Source: Smittia aterrima (lineage: Eukaryota > Arthropoda > Insecta > Diptera > Chironomidae). Taken from it: 64,000 bases of DNA. The position numbers were made by a program, and so were the translations under genes. Every line of letters starts with the position of its first letter. Position 1 is the stretch's first letter. The stretch is from positions 8,060,854-8,124,853 of the forward strand of contig CP093830.1 in the NCBI GenBank assembly GCA_033063855.1. The letters run 5' to 3'. Under the pieces are notes generated by a model that saw only the letters and a program-made list of their open reading frames with translations, was not told the origin of the DNA and did not search any database. Positions 34,875 through 47,572 of the stretch are shown here, piece after piece.

Positions 34875-36680
34875 CTACATGATCAGGTTCATCAATGAAT
34901 TTGCGTACATCATGGGCTTGACGTTAGGATGAGGAACAGCATCGTAAACTTCGTACATTGGCTTCATTTCTTTTCCGTTAAGAATTATGTAAGCACCTTT
35001 GTTGCCCATCGTATCACCTATCAAAGAATGTTTATTAAAAAGTTTTCTAAAATTGAGATTTCTTGAAGACTTACAGTAATTTGGAGCTGAGAATACGGTG
35101 ATACATTTTCCGTTATGTGCAATTTCATATCCCATATCTTTGACTTCGTGCGACCGGATAATGTAGTCGAGTTTGTTTCTCTTTAAGAAGTTTTCAGTGA
35201 CATCAGGTCCTAAAGAATTAAAAGTTTGTTAAGTCACAAAATGAAAAATAGTTTTTTTCAAGTCTTACCAAATTGACAACCAACTCCTCGTTTCGATGGA
35301 GAGCGACCCATTTGTGGTTGTGGATCAGACCACAGCAACTCACACATAATCCCTTCCTCTGGAGGTTGTCGATTCCGTTCGACAGCTCTTAAGTCGTCGA
35401 TAGTAACCTCATCCGATGAAAATAGGCCGCCGTGCATTACAAGGACACGATTATTAAGAAGATGGCAAAGTGGAAGGAAATTGTAGACTTGCGTAAACAT
35501 ATCAGCCATTGTTCCACCTAAAAGAAAACTTTTTAGATCAGAAGAACAGATAAAGCCCTTCAACAAACTCAACTGTATTTCGCTGTGACCTCTCCAGTGA
35601 ACCCATACATCTGGTTCATGTTAATCGACTCATGATTTCCTTGAAACAAAAATGTTATTCAATGTTCAACGAAATAATAGAACACTCTCACCTCGACTCA
35701 TGAAGAAATGATTTGGGAAAAGAAGTTTGAAGCCGAAAAGAGTGAAAATACACTCAACACTGAAGGAGCCTCGATCGACAAAGTCTCCGTTGAACAAATA
35801 AGGATTCGTTTCCGAAGGAATTCCGTTCTTATCAAAGATATTCATTAGATCATAGAATTGGCCATGAATGTCTCCGCAGACTGTAAACTTGTTTTCGAAT
35901 TTGATATCAACGAGAGATGGCTGTTTACGTAGGAAGGCATCCATGTCGTAGAGGATCTAAAAGACATAAATCGATGAGCAATCGATGAGTCATGACAATT
36001 TGATTGAGCTTACCTTGTAAGCGTATTTTTTGTGTAATTTCTTCTGGTCTTTGTAATGCTGCATCAGAGACTTCATAAAGTCCAATGTCACAGTCTTCTC
36101 GTCATCTAACTTTGGTCCATCATAATCATCTTCGATTGAGATTGACTCGAGACTCTGATACATCTCGGCAAGCGTTTTTTCTGGCCGATCAACAGCAATA
36201 GCTCGTTCAAATGCCATTTTTTTCACAATCTTGTTGCACTCGACGAATTTCTTTTTTGCATCGGCATCGTTTGGTCGACGCTTACTGACAAGCTCGAAGT
36301 CTGCTAATGCTTGTTTGAACTTTCCTAAGCTCATGTGAGCGGCAGCACGGCGATAGTAGGCCTTGAGATAAGCTGGATCAGCCTTCATGCTTGAAATCGC
36401 ATCATTCAATGCATATCCAAAGCTTTCTTCGCGTAAATATGATAGCGATCGGTTAGCATAGTAAACGGCGTTTTGAGGATCGATTTCTATTGCTTTTGTG
36501 TAAAGCTCTATTGCTTTGGCGTAGTCTTTATCTGAAGTAAAAGATAAATTGTGATAGGTTAAATTGATTTTAGTTTTTCTCACTTTTGAAATATCCATTT
36601 GCTTCCTCCTTGCATTTTTCGGCATTCGCAATTTGCTCGGCTGATAGCACCAATCCGCCGTTCTCAATCTCTGTAGTCAT
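34875..36680 (-). CDS. PpD3: serine/threonine protein phosphatase 5 (TPR-PP2A-like)
   Basis: Seven exons on the minus strand: 36680-36584, 36531-36014, 35956-35692, 35639-35574, 35517-35269, 35209-35075 and 35017-34875, giving 1473 nt or 490 aa (mammalian PP5 is 499). Three TPR motifs fill about residues 15-130 (YAKAIELYTKAIEIDP, YANRSLSYL, AYYRRAAAHMSLGKFKQAL). The metallophosphatase motifs follow: GDIHGQF, GDFVDRG, GNHES, and later RSHEVK and FSAPNYC. PP5 is autoinhibited by its TPR domain and activated when that domain binds HSP90; it dephosphorylates kinases and nuclear receptors. The ending PHPNVKPMMYANSLMNLIM is the usual PP5 C-terminal helix. Head-to-head with the SKI2 gene, 138 bp apart. 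Confidence 0.96.
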
Positions 36681-36818
36681 TACCGATTAAAGAATAGTTT
36701 TACAAATTTCTGTAGAAAAGATTTATTTTCGCGGATCAAAATTTGAGAGGTCGCGACGTCGGGCAGTGTTCGTGAGCACGAATTGGAAGGAACACAAAAG
36801 TTGACGAATTAGAAAAAG

Positions 36819-39800
36819 ATGAACTTGAAGGTAAACAATGAAATATTTAATGAAATACAAAGTGATTTACTATGCTCTTGTGCTTATAGTGGAAAGATAT
36901 CATTCAAGATGCCGAGTCGCGTCTGAAGAAATATGTTCTCGATCCGTATTTACCGAAAATCCAAGATCCAAAGCCAACTTATCATCCGAGAAAGATTGAA
37001 AGATATGATCGATTATTCCACATCCCACCTTGCCCAGCCAACACTCAAATTGTTGCACAAAGAGATCCGCAAACTGGAGAAATTGTAAATTTCGTCGAGG
37101 TTCCGATTGAGAATGCCGGTTCAGATGCAAGAAATTCGTTTTCTTTACAACGAAAGCCTGGACCACAAGAACAACAAACTCGAGGGTCAGCTGCGAACTT
37201 TCCGTTTTGGCCAGGAGGCTTCGATAAACCAGAAGAAACAATTCTTGACCTCGCCATCGATAACACGGACTTCGAAGACAATTTACTCTCAGTCGCTCCA
37301 GGTTTTGCGAACGGAATCGACTTCAGTCATTTAAAGAAGAATAAGAAGGAATCATCAAACATTGATCTGTTAAGTGTCATTGAAGCCAAGGATGAAGACA
37401 TCTTTAAGTTTGAGGAGAAATATTCATCACCTGAGAAGAGAGCTAACATATCAGGGCCAATTTCACTAACTTCTCATGTTGACGATGCTCTCCTCGAGAT
37501 CAAACCATCGCTCTCTGAAATCCTCAAGATTAAAGACACAAAAACTCAACAGACAGTCGCTGAATGGGCTGAGATTATTGACATCTCTCAACCTGTGAAA
37601 AACTTTCATCAACGAGTCGCTGACATGGCTCATCAATATCCTTTTGAACTTGATACTTTTCAAAAGCAAGCGATTTTGAAATTAGAAGATCACAATCATG
37701 TCTTCGTAGCTGCTCACACGTCAGCTGGTAAAACTGTCGTCGCTGAGTATGCAATCGCTTTGTCTAAGAAGCACATGACAAAAACGATTTACACTTCTCC
37801 AATCAAAGCTCTTTCAAATCAAAAGTATCGAGATTTCAAGCAAACTTTCGGAGATGTGGGATTGATTACCGGTGACATTCAAATCGACTCAACTGCCAAT
37901 TGTCTTATCATGACAACGGAAATCCTTCGAAGCATGTTGTACTGTGGGAGTGATGTGACAAGAGATTTGGAATATGTGATTTTCGATGAAGTTCATTACA
38001 TCACAGATGCTGATAGAGGGCATGTTTGGGAGGAAGTTTTGATTCTTTTGCCTGATCATGTTTGTATTGTAATGTTATCAGCGACTGTGCCGAACACTCT
38101 TGAATTCGCCAACTGGGTTGGAAAGACAAAGCGCAAGAAGGTTTACGTTATAAGCACTCCGAAGCGTCCAATTCCACTGCAACATTTCCTTTATACTGGA
38201 AATGGAGGAAAATCTAAAGATGACATCTTCTTGGTTGTTGACGAGAATGGAAAGTTCCTTGCTGATGGTTACGAAAAAGCGAAATCAACAAAGACCACTC
38301 GTCAGAAGGATTTCCAAAAGAACTTTGGATCAAGAACGTCAACGCACTTAAATCCGAAACAGGAGCAAACGATGTGGGTTGGTCTAATTGATCATTTGAA
38401 GCGACAAAATAGACTTCCAGTCGTTGCCTTCACTCTAAGTCGAAACCGATGTGATTCAAACGCTGAAGCTTTGAAGTCTTGTGATTTAACAAATGCTCGT
38501 GAGAAGTTCAAGATTCATTCATTCTTTCAACTCTGTTTGCAGAAGCTCAAGAGTGAAGACAGAGAGTTGCCTCAAGTCAAAATGATTCAAGATTGTTTAT
38601 CTCGTGGGATCGGGATTCATCATTCAGGGATTCTTCCAATTTTAAAAGAAATTGTTGAAATGTGTTTCCAATGCGGTCTCGTGAAGCTTCTCTTTGCAAC
38701 AGAAACTTTCGCGATGGGAGTCAACATGCCAGCTCGAACAGTTATCTTCGATTCAACTTCAAAGTTCGATGGAAAATCTTCAAGAAACTTGGAACCTGCT
38801 GAGTACACTCAAATGGCTGGTCGAGCTGGGAGAAGAGGATTAGATACAACAGGAACTGTCATCATTTTGTGCAAGACAAACATCCCAGATTCGGAAATTT
38901 TGAAACGAATGATTCTTGGAAAGCCAATGCGACTTGAGTCTCAATTCCGTTTGACCTACGCAATGATTCTGTCGCTGTTGAGAGTCGAAAGAGTCTCTGT
39001 CGAAGACATGATGCAGCACAGTTTCAGAGAATTCGGGAAGCAACTGAAGGTTCCTGAAAATCAAGAGCAATTAGAATTGGCTGAGAAGAAACTTGCGGAG
39101 TTAACGGAAATCAGTGAGCACTTGGCACCATTGTGCAACTTCTACATGTCGTGCAATGAATTTCTTAAGCGCAACGAAGAACTGATGGTGAAGTTTATCA
39201 ATCAGCAGAAAATCTACAACGAAATGAAACCAGGAAGATTATTAATCATCAGTGAAGGTCGTCACTACAATAAGCTTGGAATTCTTTTGGCACCAATTAC
39301 TTCATCTCAGAAAGAAACAACTTATAAAGTTTTTGTTTTGGACGATGAGCAAGTCGAGGAACCGATTATAAATCGAAATAATGTTTGGCATCGAATGATT
39401 TCACTTTCTCATGCTTACAAGTTCTACGTTCCTTCAGCTGCCATTGGCGGTCACACGATTCTCAACATCAAAGCTTCAAACATTGTTGAAGTCACAAAGA
39501 CAGTTTTGAAGTGTGAAGCCGATAAAATAATTCAGAATGTTGAGCAGAGAATGATTCCAAGATTCAAAGACAGCCCGCCAGGACCATCAGTTATGAAAGC
39601 AGTCAGCGAACTTCACGAGCTCTCGTTATCGTTAGCTGACGATCCAAGTAAATTGGAGTTTTATCCAATCGTTAGTCAAAATATTGAACTAAGCAGTGAT
39701 CTCGAAAACCTCGCCGAGTTGAAAGAAACCATCAAAATCTATCAGCCTTACACAAACGTTCCAAATTTCTTGGAAAACTTCACTCAAGTTTTTGATCGTA

Positions 39801-40593
39801 AGGTCCTTGAAGAGAAGAAAGAAAGTTTGTTGTTCCAGCTTTCCAATAAAAATCTTTCGTTGTATCCTGACTATTGTAACAAACTTCTCGTCCTTCAAGA
39901 ATTGAAGTACATCGACGACATGCATCAAGGTGAGAAAAAGAAAATTAACAAACTTCTAAAATAACTTAAATTATTGCTTTGGTTTCAGTTGCAATGAAGG
40001 GTCGAGTGGCTTGCGAGATGGGTCAAAATGAGTTAATAATTACGGAGCTTGTATTGCGAAATATTCTGACGAATCTTCAACCTGCGGAAATTGCTGCCCT
40101 TCTCTCGAGTCTTGTTTTCCAGGCGAAAACTGATGTTGAACCAAAAGTTACAGAAAATCTCAAGAAAATGATGCTGGCATTCGTTGAAGTTGATCACGAT
40201 ATTCGAAGAGTTGAAACGAAGTTTAATGTTGGGCGAGCAGATGAAACAGTTGAAAAGGAAAAGCTTAACTTTGGATTGATTGAAGTTGTTTATGAATGGG
40301 CGAGGAATAAGGTTTGTTAAACTTCAATTGCTTAGATTCTAATTTTATCCAATTCTTTCGTCGTCTAGCCATTTGCTGAAATCATTCAGTTGACGGATAT
40401 CAAAGAAGGAGTAATCGTTCGATGCATTCAACAACTTCATGAAACTCTCCGCGACGTCAAAGACGCCGCAAGAATTATTGGAGATCCAGTTCTTCATAGC
40501 AAGATGGAAGAAGCATCAAACGCTATCAAGAGAGACATTGTATTCGCAGCTTCTTTATACACTACAGCTGATGCTCTTACCATCACTGCCTAG
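36819..40593 (+). CDS. tst: Ski2-type RNA helicase of the Ski complex (SKIV2L; Drosophila twister)
   Basis: Exons 36819-36830, 36890-39929, 39989-40311 and 40369-40593 total 3600 nt or 1199 aa. The first exon codes only MNLK; the second exon has no Met, Val-GTG or Leu-TTG start for 235 codons, so this micro-exon is needed. N-terminal blocks (FPFWPGGFDKPEE, APGFANGIDFSHLKK) match Ski2. Helicase motifs are AAHTSAGKT (about 278-286), FDEVHYI, LSATVPN, FATETFAMGVNMPART and QMAGRAGRRG. The arch insertion and the DSHCT end (EIAALLSSLVFQ, LNFGLIEVVYEWA, RDIVFAASLYT) follow. With Ski3 and Ski8 it feeds mRNA to the cytoplasmic exosome for 3'-5' decay. The 3' end converges with NMD3, 94 bp between stop codons. 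Confidence 0.97.
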
Positions 40594-40687
40594 ACTTGAA
40601 TTCTTTTATGAAATCCATTTTTTATTCCAAGAATTAAAATATTTTCTTAACAAATTCAAACTTGACTTCACTTTTAATTGAAAATGC

Positions 40688-42355
40688 TTATGCATCGGCC
40701 ATTTCAACATCGTCGAGAACCAAGTCATCAAGCATTTCTTCCAAAGTAATTTGTGGAGCGGCTGGATCGATCATGTCGTTGACATCAACAGCGATTTGCT
40801 GTTTCTTGCTGTCCTTGAAGATGTTGATGTGTTGTCTCATTTCTGGATCTTCCTCGAGATCATCCAAGAACTCGTTGTAATCACTGAAAAGAATTTTATT
40901 TTGAGAAATTTGCTAATAATTTGTTAATTTAGAAAACTTACTTCTCCATATCAGTGTCTCCACCTTCTTCCTTTGCCAAATGCTTCAACTTCCACTTTCT
41001 CAATTTACGTCTCTTGTCCTTGTCACCAAAGTGTTTCTTAACGAGAATGACATCAGGGATATCATCAGTTTTCAACTTATCAAAGTCTTCGTTGTTGATA
41101 TTAGCATCGCGAAGGTCGTATCCCATAACAGCGTCTCCAACACGTAATAAATGACCCAAATGTGTCTTCGTATGAATGTTTGCATCGTTGATTCCAAGCT
41201 CTGACGATTTCACAACCCAGACATCAGCGAGAACATGTTTGAATGAAATTGGTCCCTGTCCTGGAAATTGTTTACGATCCCTGATGATTTCAATGTCCAT
41301 CACAGTGTACTCAACCAATTGTTTCGGATCACAAATTGACGTGAATGGATATCGGAAGAAGTTTGTTCCAGAAATTTCAGCCATTTGAGCTGTCTGCGGA
41401 TCCATCAAGTGAATAGTGCTGGTTACGTTTTGAACCATGCAAAGTGGTGAGATGCTACCATGGCTTTGTTGAAGCTTCTTGCTCAAACAAACTAAACTTC
41501 CTTTTGAAATGGGAACGATGTCAACCAACCAAGTAAACTTAAAGTTGTAACAGTTGCTGTGGATGTCGTGCGAAATGAGTTTTCTTGATTGCGTAAACTT
41601 CACTGGAAGAACTGATTGAAGGAAATCGACCATCTTACGAGCATGATTTTCGGCTGAGAAGAAGAAATCCAAACCAGCTGGAGCATTTTTGATTCCCAAA
41701 GTATTCTCATGAGCTTTGTGCTTCAAAATCATTTGTTCGAGATAGTAAAGTGTCTTCTTGTTGTTTGCTTTCTGTCTGATTTGAACCATGCAACGCCAGA
41801 AATCCTTTGCTTCTGTTCGATGACAATCATCGCACATCTGATTTTGAACAACAAACTCAACAATGAAGACTTGTTGCAAGACAATTCCTCCGTTGATCTC
41901 GCCATGAACAGTCAACTTAACTTTTATTCTTTTTGAATGAGGTTCGGTCCAGATAAATCCAGCATCAACAAGCTTGACTTCTTTCAAGCCTTTCATTCGC
42001 TTAAGACAAATTGACAAGAGTTCTCTCGACTCGAGTGTGCAACTGACCCAATCATTTGGAGGATTCAGATACCGCTCACAGTTACGACAGAAAAGAAGAG
42101 TTCCTTGCTTCGGGATGTTTTCAGTGATATCGATGTGTGTTCGCAAGCACGCTGCACATTGATTCAGAGGATTGGGATCGATGAGAACACCGCACGAGCA
42201 ACATAAGCTAAAATGATTGAAAGAAACGTGGGTCAAAATTTTAAAATAAACATTACAACGACAACTTCACATAATCGAGTAAAACTTCAATTCTCTTACA
42301 TTTTAGGTCCACATGCTGAACTGCTGATGCTACTTGCAGTGTCGATATATTCCAT
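40688..42355 (-). CDS. Nmd3: 60S ribosomal export adaptor NMD3
   Basis: Three exons on the minus strand: 42355-42300, 42207-40942 and 40883-40688, giving 1518 nt or 505 aa, the normal family length. The N-terminal zinc-binding region has the CxxC pairs CCSCG, CAAC, CRNC and CDDC. The family strings CERYLNPPNDWVSC and AGLDFFFSAENHARKMVDFLQ are clear. The C-terminal third carries lysine-rich nuclear localisation sequence (KDKRRKLRKWKLKH) and acidic/Leu-rich stretches (EFLDDLEEDPEMRQHINIF, LEEMLDDLVL) that fit a CRM1 export signal. NMD3 binds late pre-60S subunits and links them to exportin-1 for passage through nuclear pores. Confidence 0.97.
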
Positions 42356-42578
42356 TTTAAGCACAAATTTAAATAAACTTGATTCTGCTTTGCGAAACTT
42401 CCTTGAACACGTTTGAAACGTTTTCAACAAAACGACAAGAGCCGTGATTCGGATTAAACTGGAACTGATGCAGAAATTTAAATTTTTCGTATTCGTTAAA
42501 TTGTGGATTTGACCGGAGTTGATCTTTTTTTTTTATTATAAAACATTTTTTTCAATTAGTTCTGAAAAAGCTTTAGTC

Positions 42579-44234
42579 ATGCGGTGTTTCGTGATAATCT
42601 TTCTTCTCTTAAAAGTGATTTTTGTAAAAATTTAGTGTCTTATCAATAAAGTATTTTCTCTTCTAGATAATCGCCATTGATGGAAGATCAGCTAATAAAA
42701 CAGAAGATATAATTGTAATCGGGGCTGGCTTAGCTGGATACTCTGCTACAGCAAAGTTACTTGAAAATGGATTTGACAACATTATAGTTTTAGAAGCTGA
42801 AGATCGCATTGGCGGAAGAGTTCACAGCATTCCTCATGGCAAAGGATCAATCGACTTAGGAGCTCAATGGTGTCACGGAGAAAAAGATAACGCAATTTTC
42901 GAGTTGGTTGATAAACATTTTCATTTTGGACGATCAGATGAACTTGAAGATCATGTTGAGTATTTAATATCAAGTGGAGAAAACAATCAAGAAGATTGTG
43001 CCAAACTTGAGGAAATACTTTCAACCATTTTTGAACGATCTGACGATGCTCGAAATATTTCCGTTGGCAATTTCGTGAAACAAGAATACGAGAAGATTAT
43101 AAACTCACCCGAATATCAGCAGATTGATACAAAACTTGCATCACTCGTGATAACCTCTTACGGAAAACAAATAACTGCTTTCTACGCGGCTGATTCTTGG
43201 TTCAATGTGTCAGCTCACTACGATATGTACACTCAGGAATGTAAAGGCAATCAATTATTGACATGGAGGGACGAAGGCTTTAAAACAGTTTTCGAGTTTC
43301 TTGCGGTAAATTAAAATATTTGGGTGATGGATAAAATATTTAAAATTGATTTATTTTTAACAGAAAAGACTTCCCAATCCATCTGAAGGTCTCGACGTTG
43401 AAAGCAAAGTTCAGTTTAAGAAAGAAGTAACGAACATTAAATGGAATGAAAGCGACAAAGTTCAAGTTACTTGTAAAGACGGTTCGATTTATTTCGCTGA
43501 TCATGTAATTTTCACGTCATCGTTGGGAGTTTTGAAGGATCGACACGAAACACTTTTCACACCAAAACTTCCTGAAAGAAAAGTTAAAGCAATTGAAGGT
43601 TTAGGCTTCGGAGCGATAGGGAAAGTTTATCTAGAATTTGAAAAACCATTCTGGCTTCAGAATAGCAGCGATTTCTCGCGATACATTTTTCTCTGGCAAG
43701 ATGATGATTTAAAAGAAGTTCAAGATTCAGACAAATCTTGGTAAGATAAAAATATTCATGGATTTCTGATAATTCAAAAATGTTTATTAAAGGCTTGAAA
43801 ACCTGATTGGCTTCAACATTATCGATGGATTTCCAAATATTTTGGAAGGTTTCATATCTGGCGATGACCTCAAAACTTTCGAGACACTTAGTGATGAGAA
43901 AGTGATAAGCGATTGTCTGTGGCTACTCAAGAAATTCCTTCATGTGGATCTTCCTAATCTGACCAGCATGACGAGAACAAAATGGTTTACGAATAGAAAT
44001 TTCTTGGGTTCTTACTCTTATCTATCAATGAAAACCGAACGAGAAGAAGTCAACCCGAAAGATTTGGCTAAGCCTTTGTACGATTCTGATAGCAAACCGT
44101 TGATCTTATTTGCCGGTGAAGCGACTCACGAGAAATATTCGAGTTACTCTCACGGGGCTGTCGAGTCTGGATGGAGAGCAGCTGATGAGCTCTTGAAATA
44201 TTTTGATAACAAAAATGATAAGCTCGTTGTTTGA
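42579..44234 (+). CDS. FAD-dependent polyamine/spermine oxidase-like amine oxidase, secreted form
   Basis: Exons 42579-42614, 42667-43305, 43364-43740 and 43793-44234 give 1494 nt or 497 aa. The first exon and start of the second code for a signal-like hydrophobic leader MRCFVIIFLLLKIIAI. The FAD dinucleotide fold follows as VIGAGLAGYSATAKLLENG with LEAEDRIGGRV about 30 residues later, then DLGAQWCHGEKDNAIF. The substrate domain has SLGVLKDRHETLFTP. The FAD-binding end is FAGEATHEKYSSYSHGAVESGW. These are hallmarks of the spermine oxidase and N1-acetylpolyamine oxidase group, which oxidise polyamines and release hydrogen peroxide. Exact substrate is not deducible. It is in tandem with a paralog 121 bp downstream that lacks the leader. 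Confidence 0.93.
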
Positions 44235-44355
44235 GAAATAATAAAAACACTTGAGAATTCTCTCTAAACTTTCTTGTCATTCAATTATTTGTTCACATTG
44301 AATTACGTTGTGTTGATCGTTAGTTTATTTTAAAAAAGCTCTGAAATTAAAAAAA

Positions 44356-46791
44356 ATGCAAGAAAGTTTTGGAACGTCTCCTAAAATTCTGATTATTGGC
44401 GCTGGGTTGTCAGGAATTTCCGCGGCTTCCAAGTTAATCGAAAATGGTTTCAATAACGTCATAATTTTGGAAGCAGAGAATCGAATTGGCGGTCGAGTGC
44501 ATTGTGAACCATTTGCTGGTGGAGTGGTCGACCTTGGGGCTCAGTTTGTTCATGGCGAAAAGGAAAACGCAATTTTTCAGCTGGTAAACAAGCATTCTGA
44601 GTTGATATTGCCGGAATATTCGGAAAACGATTACTTAAAATCAAATGGGGAAGCAGTGAACCACGAAATTTGTTTTGAAATTGATAAGAAGTTTTCAAAC
44701 TGGTTGAAAGATCTTCCCGAAACAAGAAATGAGTCTGTCGGAAGCTTAATGGAGCAGAAATGTGATGATAATGAGACTCAATTAGGAGAAAAAGATCGAG
44801 AACTAGTGTCTCAAATGTGTTTGCGTTATGAGAAACAATCCAACGTTGGTTTTGCTTCTAATTCTTGGAGAGACGTTTCCACGTTTTACAAACGATTTTC
44901 ACAAGAATGTGAAGGCAATCAAATGATTTTTTGGAAGGATGGGACATTTACAAAAGTCTTAGACTACATAATGGTAAACTTTTCAATTAAAAGTAGAAAT
45001 CACTTTTTTAAAAGAGAATTTTCAGAAGAAAAATAATAGTCATGACTTTGAAAGCAAAGTTCACTTGAAGAAGAAAGTTTCGAATATCAAATGGAACGAA
45101 ACTGATCAGATTCAAGTTTCTTGTGAAGACGGGTCAAGATATTCAGCTGATCATGCGATTGTCACAGTATCGCTGGGAGTTTTGAAGGATCGACATGAAA
45201 CTCTTTTCACACCTAGACTTCCTGAAAAGAAAGTTAAAGCAATTGAAGCTTTGGGCTTTGGCGGCATCGGAAAGATTTATCTCGAATTTGAAAAGCCATT
45301 CTGGCCATTAGATAAGAAATGGTTTGGGTACTCTCTCATCTGGAGTGAAGATGATTTGAATAAAATCAAAGGAACTGATCGAGAATGGTAAGATCTCGAA
45401 ATCAATTTCGATATTAAAAATAAAATTCCATTTTCAGGCTTTCTGAAATAGTGAATGTCATCAGAGTCGATGGGAAACCAAACATTTTACAAGGTAATAA
45501 CTCAATTTGTTTAATATAGATTAAACTTTTAAATTCTGTGGGGACCACTGCTCACAAATTGATGTAAGTTCAAACTTGAAAACAAAATTAGAGAAGTTTA
45601 TCAACCAGAAGTTTTGAGTTTTGAAGTTTCTTGGAACGATCCGTTTTCTCTCAAGTTTTTGAGCAGAAGTTTTTGAGGAAGTGTGAAGTTTTCGATGTTT
45701 TCGCTCAAGTTGAGTTATCGAAGCCGCTGATCTTCGAGTTTCTCAAGTTTTGAGTTTCGAAATTTTTCCCATGGAGCAGTTTTCTGATGGAGGTCAGCAG
45801 AAGAAATATTGAGTTTTTTGAAATTTTTTACCGAGTTTCTCAAAGTTTTTCTTGCACACAGAATTTGAAAGCTCTATGTTTCGTGAGTTATCGCCATTTA
45901 AACTTTTTTGTAGTAAAAAATTATTTTCAAAGAGAATTTTCAGGTCGAAAAATAATATTGACTTTGACAGTTTTTGAGAAGAAAGTTTTTATTCATCGGG
46001 TAACGAAACTGATCATTCAAGTTTCTTGTGAAGTTTTAAATATTGAATATTCAGCGCGCTAGATCATGCTTTGTCAGAGTATCGATTTAAGTTTTGAAGG
46101 ATCGAACAGAAACTCTTTTCAATAGTCTTCCTGAAAAAGCTAAAATTGAATTTGAGCTAGCTGCAGTTGAGGATCGTGTCTTATCTCACTTGTGGGTAAA
46201 AAAAAATTTAAAAAAACACAGGGTCCGGACATGAAAATTTTGGGTATTCGTTTTTCTTGCATCATCTGTTCGTGGAGAAAAGTGAAAAAAAATCAAAGGA
46301 ACTGATCGAGAATGGTAAGACCTTGAAGTCAATTTCGATATTAAAAATAAAATTCTCTTTTTCTCAGGCTTTCTGAAATAGTGAATGTCATCAGAGTCGA
46401 TGGGAAACCAAACATTTTACAAGCTTTCATTTGTCCAAAATATTTAAAATCTTTTGAAGCTTTAACAAGCAAAAAAGTTGTCAGCGACTTTATGTGGATG
46501 CTGAGCAAGTTTTTGAAAACAAAATTACCTCAACCAAAGGATATGAAACGAACAGAATGGCTGTCAAATAAGAACTTTCTTGGAACGAGTCCGTTTTATT
46601 CAATGGAAAGTGAGAAGCAGAATGTGACACCAAAAGATTTGGCAGAGACGCTACGCAATAAAGTTCATAAGCCGCTGATCTTGTTTGCTGGAGAAGCCAC
46701 TCATGAGAAGTTTTCTGGTTTTTCCCATGGAGCAGTGGAATCAGGATGGAGAGCAGCAGAAGAAATATTGAATTTTTTTAATATTGTCTAA
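44356..46791 (+). CDS. FAD-dependent polyamine/spermine oxidase-like amine oxidase, leaderless paralog
   Basis: Exons 44356-44973, 45026-45387 and 46368-46791 give 1404 nt or 467 aa. The N-terminus MQESFGTSPKILIIGAGLSG places the FAD fold directly after a short lead, with no signal peptide. LEAENRIGGRVH, DLGAQFVHGEKENAIF, SLGVLKDRHETLFTP and FAGEATHEKFSGFSHGAVES match the upstream paralog. The second intron is 980 bp instead of the usual 50-60 bp because it contains a duplicate of the start of exon 3 and decayed exon copies. A duplicated exon 3 start at 45438-45494 could compete for splicing but leads into broken sequence, so the 46368 exon was used; this gives a full-length intact protein. 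Confidence 0.9.
45438..46300 (+). pseudogene. decayed, scrambled exon copies of the amine oxidase inside intron 2
   Basis: The segment starts with an exact copy of the first 57 bp of exon 3 (45438-45494). It is followed by degraded last-exon sequence (about 45640-45830, still recognisable as the region around TCTTGGAACGA and CCCATGGAGCAG), then degraded second-exon sequence (about 45920-46170). A direct repeat of roughly 130 bp (about 45360-45494 and 46290-46424) bounds the unit. This is the footprint of a tandem duplication of exon 2 through exon 3 that has decayed in the middle. The frame is lost throughout. Confidence 0.87.
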
Positions 46792-47572
46792 AAATAAATT
46801 AGTTTTTTCACGGATAAATATTTCTGCAAATAAAGGCAGAAATTTCGCTTGGCGAAGAAATCTCAATCAAGACTTCGCCGATTAAATATTTTAAGATCAT
46901 CTCAGGAATGTTGAGAAAACGTGCGAAATGTTCCAATGGATCTATGTTAGTCAACTCAGATAATTTGATTCTCTTGTTCATTATTATTGAAGTAATTTTT
47001 TGTAACTTGTTATTAACAAATTTTTATTTACAAATCAATATATGTCGATTAGATTATAAATTATATTATATCTTTAATAAAGATTCTTTATATTATTTAA
47101 TATAATTTATAATATATAAAAAAGGTGAGCTATTAAGACTTTTTTCATATTTTTTTTATTTGTAAGACTGCAGTTACGTCATAAAAAATTACATTATATT
47201 TAAAATTTATTTCTGTTTGCTGACTTGTTGCTCGCTGCCCAGGGCCCTCCCAATCTGATTCGCCTACTTCACGATCCTCGTGTTTCGGCCGATTTCATAT
47301 TTTATTTAGGGAGACTTTCAGGAGATTTAAATCATGAATCACTCCATCATCTTGTCACTTGACGTTTCATTTAAAATTGATGAGATCTTGAGTTAATTAG
47401 TTTCTTGAGCTCATCGACTTAATGAGAAGCTTTTGTTCTACCCATAGTCAAGGACCAAATGTTTTGAATGTTTTTTGAATGTTTTGAATGAACAGTGGTA
47501 CAATGAGATGTGTCAACATCTAACTTGAGTCATTTAGACAGTCTCTTGCGCTAGACTTTTCAAACATATCTT
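46792..47572. other. 3' flank of the second amine oxidase, with duplicated segments
   Basis: It is very AT-rich. Parts recur downstream of the exon copy at 50748: the stretch around 47137-47150 with 51292-51308, and about 47340-47550 with 51470-51757, including a block around AACAGTGGTACAATGAGATG. No gene is present apart from the start of the coiled-coil frame at 47573. Confidence 0.65.
47162..47292 (-). mobile_element. short insertion, candidate non-autonomous element
   Basis: Compared with the paralogous flank at 51300-51320, the left copy carries about 130 extra bases here. They are bordered by repeats of TTTCATATTTT-ATTT (47144-47161 and 47293-47308), a possible target-site duplication. 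The insert has a GC-rich core (GCTGCCCAGGGCCCTCCCAATC) unlike its surroundings. The reverse complement GATTGGGAGGG also occurs in the insertion at 51527, so both may belong to one family. The orientation is a guess. Confidence 0.6.

Noticed and set aside
45438..45494. Use of the duplicated exon start at 45438 as a real exon of the second amine oxidase
   Set aside because: It ends at a possible donor in the wrong phase for the remaining exons and leads only to decayed sequence, while splicing 45387 to 46368 gives an intact enzyme.
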